Origin: Siphonodentalium dalli
Lineage: Eukaryota > Mollusca > Scaphopoda > Gadilida > Siphonodentaliidae
Reading direction: 5' to 3'
Assembly (NCBI GenBank): GCA_032622095.1
Contig: CP136066.1
Location: forward strand, 168,340,664-168,404,663
Length of the DNA stretch: 64,000 bases
Position 1 is the stretch's first letter. Every line of letters begins with the position of its first letter. The notes beneath the pieces are model-generated. The model was not told the DNA's origin. It made no database searches and saw only the letters and a list, made by a program, of their open reading frames with translations. Position numbers and translations under genes: made by a program. This document shows, in pieces, positions 56,401-64,000 of the stretch.

Positions 56401-59338
56401 TAATAAACTGGCAACATAGACCAGATCGAAATTATTAGAACGCTCGTCGGTACCTTGACAAAAAAAAGACATGTTCACAGTTTATTCGACCGGATAAGTT
56501 GATACTACACGGTTTTGGAGCTTCCTATTTCAACTGGTATATACTATGGAATATTATGTGATCTGGGCATTCGAAAATTAAGTGTGCATTTGAAGGAAGC
56601 ATGACATTTCTCATTTACGGGTTTTAGGACATGGTGATACCAAAATTATAGGGAGCCAGTTGATCAGATGATCATTACTAAACGGTCTAAAACTGTTTAC
56701 AAGGTTGGTCTTGATTGGTCAGTAACCAATTGGTCCGCAATCTTTCACCCATAATGCAAACTATATACAAGATACTTTATTAAAATCACACTGGAGTGAA
56801 GAAAGAGACATAAGTGTACATGTATAGTCTAATTTTACCCCACGTAAACTGCTTGGAGTAGTGATACATAATACCCCACCTACTAGAAACATCCACGGGG
56901 AAACAGAAATGAAATACACGAAATGAAATACACGAACTGTCCGTGTACTTATAACCTTATATATTTAGTCTGTTGGAATTACAAAACATTAATTAGCTTT
57001 CCTCTGCCAAGTCCAGCAACAACATTCCAACGCAATTAGTGAAAATACAATCGCAGTCTGGTACGTTGAGTTTCACAGACGCATTCCAAGATTATACAAA
57101 CACCCCCCCCCCCCTGATTTGGAACTCGGTGTCATTCCTGAGATCGGAGTATTGCTCCTTATGCCGTATGAATGTTTACGATACGTTCGCTATCCATCAC
57201 ACATTAAAGCCACATGGCGGCTTGGGCTCCAAAATACACATAATATTATTTGCATTTTAATTTTTTGTCAGAATCGAAATAGGTCGATAAATATCTGAAC
57301 TACCTTTCTACGAGCATTTATGTCCAAAAAGACACATTGAAGAAATGAAAAATGCAACTGTGAATACGGTGTTTGTGTCCAAACACAAAACAGCCATTTG
57401 CACGACATGGAACAGAAAAGAGCGTTAGGTGCTAGTCTATTTCTGATATGGTGGCAATAAAGAGCGTGTGTCTGACTTCTGGCGGAAAGTTGAAAACGGC
57501 TGAAAAATGGCTGCGACTTTGGCAATTTTTTTTTCAGAACATATGAATCCGGTATATCAATAGTTCGTTTATTTATCGTCCTATCGTATCCATCGTATTC
57601 AAATTACGTGGAAAATTTGGAGGTTCGAATGAGACATATCCGTTTAAGCCTTGCTGGTCTACATATACGTTTAAGCCTTGCTGGTCTACATATACGTTTA
57701 AGCCTTGCTGGTCTACATATACGTTGTTGTATGTTGTACGTGCGCAATGCTTGTCACATGTTAATAGCCCTATGTTATATGAAATAAAGGAACCACGATT
57801 TGTTCGACCAGCTATTCATTCGTAAAATGGACATCCGCCCATGTTGTTACATGCACCCATTATGTTACACACCTAAATGTCGTGCATTGAATTTGTCATC
57901 TACAGCTGTGATGAATGTGAGGGAATGATGACTGGTGCACTATCACTATTTTAACAGATCATTGAGGAAGCTTGTGAGGTGGTGGGGTGCCAACGTCGAG
58001 TGTACATGATTGTTATCACATATGTTTCGCCTCAACTATCATGCATACTCGACTCACAGCATCCGTCCTCAATGATCTGGTACAATCATTCACCAATCAG
58101 TATTCCCTCACATTCTTCACAGCAGTAAATATGTCACTTTACTGTGCCACTTGTTCCAACTATTACTACTGAATTTGTTTAGCAAAAGTTGGGATGAGAC
58201 TCCGCCAACCCACATGCCGCCACGACCCTGACTGACTTACCAAGTATGAATCAAAGTAGAATCCCCGCGAACAATTGGTGTTGACGCTTTTGATTGGTGC
58301 AACTGAGTTTACTTCCTCCATTTTATCCCCTGATCCTTCTCTGATATTGAAGCCGAGAATATTATTGAAAGACGTAAACACACCAACTTGACCCTCCCCG
58401 GATCCCCTACACCTCCCAATTCCAGGAACATATCCGTTACATGCGAAGCAGAAAACGTTCTTGTATGTTGCCTGGTAGACCCTCGTGTAACCATGGTGAC
58501 ACATCTTTTCAACACTTGGAAAGTACATCTCCCACTGACCGGTCTGGTTGCACGAAGATATGATATCGCTCCTGTCGTAAACGTAGCATTCTCGGAACGC
58601 TTTCTCGTCCATTCCATTTGGAGGCAGAATACCTATTTCACAGTCATATCTGTCCCAGATGCGGTCGATTGCTTCACGAAATGTTTCAGATGAGGGTATC
58701 TGCAAACTAACATCACACTCTATGCTGTGGTCGAACTCCACGAAGTCCACCACCCCGTTACATAAGGCGCAGAATTTGTTCCTGAACAGTTTGGCTTTGT
58801 CTGTTGTCACAGGCGTTATCAAGTCGAGATCACGCGACATTGAAACCACTAGTTCACATTTTGCTCTGTTTTCGTTCAACGGATACTCTTTTGGGCAGCT
58901 AGCTATCGCCTTTATGCCGAGTTCTTGCTTTTCAGTCTTCTTCCCGGTGTTCTGTTTTAAAATCACAGATATGCACATGGCATTATTGTCCGGTTGTTCC
59001 ATTCCAGCCACTCCTGGACAACAATCACCATAATCCAAACATTTTTCATCTTCGAAGCATGTTTCACAGAACTTACATTTTGTGGCATCAAATCCGAAGG
59101 CTTCACAGTCCGAATCACCATGCGGTGGCTCGTATCTGCAGTTGTGACACTCGGCACGCCGAAAGTAATCCAAATCACTCTCGTTGGTCTTTCTAAGGAA
59201 ACTAAGTGTACGGTAATCGAGTGCAATTTCTATACTTTTTTCAGTCAAAAGAATTAGCGGCGGAGTAGAAATATTAAGCCCGGACGTCAGTAATACATGT
59301 AGCACACCGAACAGAACTGAGCTGATAAATCGTCCCAT
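51741..59338 (-). CDS. Secretin-like 7TM receptor with somatomedin-B-like ectodomain
   Basis: Two exons, 59338>58241 and 53492>51741, joined in phase 0 (YFDSYL then EKCREVFCPEG) give 949 residues. The layout starts with a signal peptide at 1-20 and a Cys-rich region with a somatomedin-B-like core (CETCFEDEKCLDYGDCCPG, ~91-109). A long ectodomain with CPKEYPL and FRNKFCALCNG blocks follows, then a second Cys module (CREVFCPEG...NGTC, ~370-385) and 7 TM helices at about 660-906. Family-2 features are WLFGFIY in TM6, NASLGVFLFFAF in TM7, and the ECL1/ECL2 cysteines (725 and 805). No GPS HL(T/S) cleavage motif is visible, so it is closer to Methuselah-like or GPS-less receptors than to true adhesion GPCRs. 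Ligand unknown. The tail ends SDNTMSSKL. Confidence 0.85.
53510..53890 (-). repeat. Dispersed repeat abutting the exon 2 acceptor
   Basis: 53515-53730 is the inverted counterpart of 29330-29560 (GTGATGTGAAACACT, ATGACTCTCGATTGTG, GCCGATAGTTGCG, AAATATTTACAATTG). 53810-53890 matches 3380-3445 (CCAGTTGGCATAGCGCC, CCCGAACAAGTCCATAATAT). It ends about 20 bp from the splice acceptor of receptor exon 2. Confidence 0.7.
54270..54376 (+). mobile_element. Half copy of the stop-adjacent palindrome
   Basis: GAGAGTTTTCCGATGAATGG, CATATTTCCGACTAAATCCT and AGTCGATTATTTAGGGCATT match the right half of 51544-51738. It lies in the receptor intron, in the same sense as that half. Confidence 0.75.
54380..56080. 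other. Receptor intron, no gene supported
   Basis: A plus-strand frame at 55464-55844 (126 codons) has no recognisable domain and lies antisense in the intron. A ~35-bp block (TATCTGAACATGTCCCACCA plus ATCAATATGAA, ~55420) recurs near 50470-50505. Confidence 0.4.
56088..56665. repeat. Fold-back element with internal inverted repeats
   Basis: CTTTCCGAATGCCCAGATCA near 56168 mirrors TGATCTGGGCATTCGAAAAT near 56559, and the adjoining ATATTCCGTAGTATATA mirrors TATACTATGGAATAT. The outer GGGAGCCARTTGATCAGATG block, by contrast, occurs twice in direct orientation (56091 and 56650). Confidence 0.6.
57413..57468 (+). repeat. AATAAAGAGCGTT motif pair, ~42-bp spacing
   Basis: AGAAAAGAGCGTT ends at 57426 and AATAAAGAGCGTG begins at 57456. 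A CTGATATGGTGGC-type spacer resembles the CTGATATGGAACT spacer of the 20.5-kb pair. It lies in the receptor intron. Confidence 0.6.
57640..57727 (+). repeat. 27-bp tandem repeat, 3 units
   Basis: CGTTTAAGCCTTGCTGGTCT plus ACATATA repeats three times exactly, then breaks down at CGTTGTTG. A small, young minisatellite in the receptor intron. Confidence 0.9.
58241..59338 (-). CDS. Receptor exon 1: signal peptide and ectodomain
   Basis: Starts at ATG 59338 with MGRFISSVLFGVLHVLLTSG, a typical signal peptide. It encodes 366 residues with over twenty cysteines and several N-glycosylation sequons (NIS, NES, NQT). It ends at codon TTG followed by donor GTAAGT (58235-58240). The open frame runs another 24 codons into the intron, which is not used in this model. 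A further exon upstream for 5' UTR is possible but unseen. Confidence 0.85.
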
Positions 59339-59344
59339 CGTATG

Positions 59345-60175
59345 TCTGAAATAGCAATGTCAAAATCCCAATAGATATTTAGAACACCTAGCTATATATG
59401 TTCCGTTTACATGTCATTATTTTCTCCGCTCCTTTTTATGTTGATCGCACGTATTCCGTTATCTGCAAAGATCTTTTTAACGACCACGCATGCTTAAATT
59501 AGGACGAAAACACAGATCACACACACAACAATCCTCATTGCTAAAATTATAACCGCCGGAAGCGAAATAATTGTTTTGACGTGAGCAAGACAGCGAGAAT
59601 AAGGTGACGTGACAGTAACAAGGTAGAAAATAACTACTATGGGCAACTGCTATAAGGATGTATGTCAACATGATTATTAATTCGCGGTTTTAAACGTTCT
59701 TGGTTGGTTACACACAGTAATTTGGCTGTATTCGCATACGTCAGTCCATCGGAGTGCAGTCAATATAACGTTCTTGTTTTTTTGGACAAAACTTGCGCAA
59801 ATTATACTTGGCAGGTGGGGGTTGTTAGACCATGTGTTAGTAATAAATGGATATTTCATATGGTAATACATTAACGAGCAAAATTGCTAGAGCTTCAGTA
59901 TTATTATCTATATGACACGGACAAGATCCTAATACCATTGAACAAGTTAATGGTCATCTTTCTATATAAAAGCGAAGTTTGTGGTGTATGGAACTCTGTC
60001 ACGCTTTTGGTTGGTTAAAAACTTATCACTCATACGTCTAATAATAATTGTTTAGCATACGAATTCCCGGGCGCCGCTGAGAGAGCACCGTGTGTAAGAT
60101 AACTATATTGCCATCTATGTCATAATATATATAAGATAGAGTTGTAGCGCCTGCGCCAGTAAACCGACGAAACGA
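59345..60175. other. Upstream flank of the receptor gene
   Basis: Promoter and 5' UTR of the receptor are expected here. I find no clear core promoter element and no further coding exon. Confidence 0.35.
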
Positions 60176-60179
60176 TAAT

Positions 60180-60525
60180 GACCCGTCAATTTGATAAATA
60201 TTTCACTGTGGCCCGCGCCATAAAATGGAATAATGGATATAAGTCCATTATGGGCTTATTTCAGAATCATATAATACAATTTGAACCTATGTTAATATTA
60301 TCTGTCGATTGTGGGCCTATTGGCCCGAGGATATGTTGCAATGTGGGCTTATTTTATAATTGCGCGAAATAAGCTCATATTGGCCTACCCTCTGTTATTA
60401 AAATATCCCTATATGTGACTATTTCAATAATGCATACGCATCCTGTTGTGCTTATTTTCACGAGAACAGGCTGGAAAATATTTAGGTCTAATATGAACCT
60501 ATTTTCACGACGTTAAGTTGACTAA
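60180..60525 (+). mobile_element. W-type element fragments (right ends)
   Basis: TTTCACTGTGGCCCGCGCCA through GGCCCGAGGATATGTTG (60205-60342) is a right half of the family. A second partial end, AGGTCTAATATGAACCTATT plus TTCACGACG, lies near 60485-60515. Confidence 0.65.
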
Positions 60526-60572
60526 ATATGCGTTGTTATAGTTCTCATGGTCACGTACACGATTACTTGGTC

Positions 60573-63500
60573 CAACATATGCTCGTGCAAATAGGTTCAT
60601 ATTGAACCTAATTATTCATATAGGTCCATATTGGATTTATTAGTCCGGGAGCTAATAGATGTACGATTACTCCCCGGGACTTAACTTTACCCACTCGTTT
60701 TGTTCCTTATTATGTACTTCAATTTTTAAGCAATGTTAACACGAAAAATAAGTGGCCGTGTAGACTCCAGACAAGATGGCGTCAATCATGGCCGCCGTTT
60801 TTTCAGACTAGGCCCTAAGTCAGTTTGAAGCAAATTATAGCAGAAACATTTAGTAAAATGAATACAAATGTATATATAGTTTCGTGAAGCTAAGACGTAA
60901 TGCCACTTTTATAGGACAAAATTAAAACTCACCATCCAAGAGGGCCGCCAAACTGGCCACCGGAAGTTGAATATATGACGTTTTTTCACTAATATCTTCT
61001 TGATCAGTTTATGCTGTTTGGATTTGGTTGAGACATGTGACTTTATTTTGTATTTGGATATTAACTGATCACTGGATCAATGAAATATGCAATTATTGGG
61101 GTCCTAGCAACTTCCGTTCCTTCAAAAATTCGATTTTTCAGAACGCGGTATAAAATTTCACCAAAAAAATCACAATTGGGATTCTAGTCATATTTCAACA
61201 AGAAATTAATAGAACTTTGTAATGTAAGTGAGTCATATCATTACCTATGAATATCCAACTCATTGGAACCAAAATTGTTACTTTGGCTCAAAATGGCCGC
61301 CAAGATATGAAAATAGTAGATATTGCCCCAGCGTGTCCTGCAATTGCTTACACCACTGACATTACCAGAACTATTATATTTTTCTCTCACAAACTTGACA
61401 TAAGTCACTCCAGGTATACATATACACATCACCAATGGCCATTCAGCCCTCCCAGATATACCAATACCCGCACATACGACCACTTGCACCTTCTTTACTT
61501 GCGTATACACCGTGTGACAATTCAGCAACTTACTGTATACTCATACAGGCCATCCATGATCATATAGCTTCTCCCTATACACCCACAATGATAATACGGG
61601 TATATATAAATATACATCCCACCCGCTACCACAAGGGCACTCCATATATACCCACATGCTCGCCAATGACCATCCAGCTTACTCCAGGTATTCATATACA
61701 CTTCAATTATGATCGTACAGTCATTATATGTACATCTATACACATTACCCATAACCATAAATAACTTCCTATTTTTCCACACACCCCATCCATGACCATA
61801 TATACATACAGCACATGCATACATGTATACCCACCTGTCACAATACAACCACACACGATACACCCATGACCTTACAGTCACTATATATATACATAAACAA
61901 CACACATGTGACCATGTAGCTACTCTCGTTATATCCATGCCCATATAGCCACATCGGGTACACCTGTACTGGGTACACGCAACCATACCATACACCATAC
62001 AGTCACTCCATGTATATCGATTCACCCCACACATGACCATACATCCGTTCCTTTATACCTATACATCTCACCATGGACACCCCACGTATAACCATATAGT
62101 CACTCCTTGTATACCTATTCACGTCACTCATGACCACACACTAACCCCCTGTATACATGTTCACCTCACCTATGAGCATAAAGTAACTCCCTGGCTGCCG
62201 TCTTGGCATCCAACCTGTATACAGATCAATGTGTGTCCTAATGGGCCTGAATAGCCACATATTATGGTTCATCTCAGTTCCGTCTCAATGTTCTGCCCAT
62301 TTCCTTTCAATAATATTGCCAGAATCACAAAATAGGTTCTTGGAAAAATTCCATACTGCAACTTTAACATAAATTTGTCATGCCCCATACACAACTGGGA
62401 CAACCAGAAACTAACATGTAGTTGTCAGTTAATTAACAAACACGTATAATAACCAAGTGAGTCACAATTTGCTACCTTTTGGGAAAACTAGGATAATAAT
62501 GTTCGGGATATGTCAAAAATCTTTTTACCACATTTGGTTGCCATTCTGAAAGACATCTTGAGCGATTTGGTCTATAAACACCTTAGTGTGACACATTTAA
62601 GATAGACCAAAACAATAAAAACCTTTCATACCAAAGCTAGTTACATTTTACTTGAAAAAAATGGTCCAAACGTGAAAAGTTAATTTTTGGAGATATTTAT
62701 GTCGTTTGTGAGAGAAAAATCCAATATTTCTGGTAATTTCAGTGGGGACAATAGTAACAATTAACAGAAAGCAGAATAGCCAATGGTATACATCAACCAC
62801 AACTTGTAAGCGATTGCAGGACACGCTTGGCAATATCTACATTTTCCATATTTTTGGCGGCCATTTTGACAGTCATTTTGAGCCAAAGTAACAATTTTGG
62901 ATCCAATGAGTTGGAATATTCATATGTAATGAAATGCCTCACTTACATTACAACGTTATGTTCATTTCTTGTTGAAATTTGACTAGAATCACAGTTGTAA
63001 TTTTATTTTGTGAAATTTTATACCGCATTCTGTAAAATCGATTTTGTTTTAGGGATTGGATGTGGCTAGGACCCCAATAATTGCATATTTCATTGCTCCA
63101 ATGATCAGTTAATACAGAAAATACAACATAAAGTCATATTTCCCAACCAGTTCGAAATAGCATAAACTGATCTAGAAGATATTAGTGAAAAAACGTCATA
63201 TTTTCTACTTCCTGCGGCCAATTTGGCGGCCATCTTGGATGGAGACTTTCAATTTTGACCAATAACAGTGGCATTATGTCTTAGCTTATACATTTTACCA
63301 GATTTTCCCGCTATAATTTGCCTCAAACTGACTTAGGGCCTAGTCTGAAAAACGGCGGCCATGATGGACGCCATCTTGTCTGGAGTCCACACGGCCACTT
63401 TTTGTTCGTGTTAAAGGACATAATAGGGAACAAAACGACTGGGGTAAGGATAAGTCCCATGGGGGATATCAACTCCCGGACTAATGATTTCCATACGAAA

Positions 63501-63704
63501 TAAGCCCATATTGGCATTATTTAATATACCTTTTGTCGTCGACACGACCAACCAGATTCACCCTCTTTATAATGTGTCTTCACCGCGGCCCGCGCCTTTC
63601 AACTGAATAACTGGTATAAGCTCACTATTGGCTTATTTTACAATCAAATAATTATCGACCTATGTGAATAATTAGGTACAATATTAACCTATTTGCACGA
63701 GGAT
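60573..63704. mobile_element. 3.1-kb palindromic W-type element
   Basis: The outer ends CAACATATGCTCGTGCAAAT plus AGGTTCATATTG (left) and the inverse at 63660-63704 (right) are W-family termini. The arms continue as inverted repeats for ~750 bp: ACTCCAGACAAGATGGCGTC, AGACTAGGCCCTAAGTCAGT, AGGGCCGCCAAACTGG and CAATTATTGGGGTCCTAG each have a mirrored partner at 62900-63400. The unpaired centre holds a degenerate tandem array. No transposase is encoded, so it is non-autonomous or composite. Confidence 0.75.
61390..62200 (+). repeat. Degenerate ~40-45-bp tandem array in the palindrome centre
   Basis: Recurrent CATGACCATAYAGTCACTCC and GTATACCTATACACCTCACC blocks with many variants. Cys/Tyr-rich frames on the minus strand (61522-62040) follow from the repeat and are not credible genes. 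Confidence 0.65.
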
Positions 63705-63895
63705 CAATCAATCCGCCCAAAATGAACTTATAGGTTTTTTTTATTAGTTATCCAGATGAATAATAGATTATTCCAAGGTGTACTTTTATTACTGAATGGG
63801 ACAATCCATTCTGTATAAACAGGGTCAAAGAGACTGGTGCATTACCTATGATCTCATTGTGCTCAGTGTCTCCACTAGTATGTCCTGCTAATGTC

Positions 63896-64000
63896 ATGTG
63901 ATGCTGGTGTGTCGAGTTGAATGGCTATGATGCTGGTGGGTCGAGTTGCAGGCTGTGATGCTGGCGGGTCGAGTTGAACGGCTATGATGTTGGTGGTTCT
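63896..64000 (+). repeat. ~32-bp tandem repeat cut by the window edge
   Basis: About four units of GATGCTGGTGGGTCGAGTTG plus AAYGGCTAT. The array probably continues beyond 64000. Confidence 0.8.

Noticed and set aside
61522..62040. 172-codon Cys/Tyr-rich minus-strand ORF
   Set aside because: Lies entirely in a degenerate tandem array inside a palindromic element. The composition follows the repeat and there is no domain.

Overview
This window is from a eukaryotic nuclear genome, most likely a marine invertebrate and probably a lophotrochozoan such as a mollusc, brachiopod or annelid. It is AT-rich, has long introns with GT-AG sites, and is dominated by transposon debris. It also carries a somatomedin-B/7TM receptor of a type I associate with such animals. 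The phylum is inferred from gene type only.

Two host genes can be built, both on the minus strand. (1) A TPM-domain (MOLO1-like) membrane protein spans 22185-44395 in four exons: A ~44089-44395, B 37436-37583, C 23044-23279, D 22185-22619. Phases agree at A-B and B-C but not at C-D. (2) A secretin-like 7TM receptor with a cysteine-rich, somatomedin-B-like ectodomain lies at 51741-59338 in two phase-matched exons, giving 949 residues.

The left third (1-20 kb) is mobile and tandem DNA. It holds a Tc1/mariner transposase fragment at the left edge and several inverted-repeat elements. Two oppositely oriented arrays of one ~30-bp satellite follow, with a 701-bp inverted-repeat element inside one of them. 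Next come four or five copies of a TTAA-flanked MITE and a decayed transposon (13550-18190). That transposon encodes a PIN/XPG-like nuclease protein with a C-terminal CXC-like cysteine cluster. A Helitron-like element with ~126-bp repeats ends near 19969.

The middle (20-45 kb) is the intronic territory of the TPM gene. A pair of ~2-2.5 kb inverted repeats (24748-27300 and 39080-41147) brackets exon B. Between the arms lie a tRNA-derived SINE, a ~160-bp tandem array, and a TTAA-flanked element containing a THAP zinc-finger ORF.

The right third carries the receptor gene and several palindromic elements. One is a 195-bp palindrome ending 2 bp past the receptor stop codon, and another is a 3.1-kb palindrome (60573-63704). 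The motif AATAAAGAGCGTT recurs across the window, often as direct pairs about 42 bp apart, and also forms both ends of the PIN-nuclease transposon.
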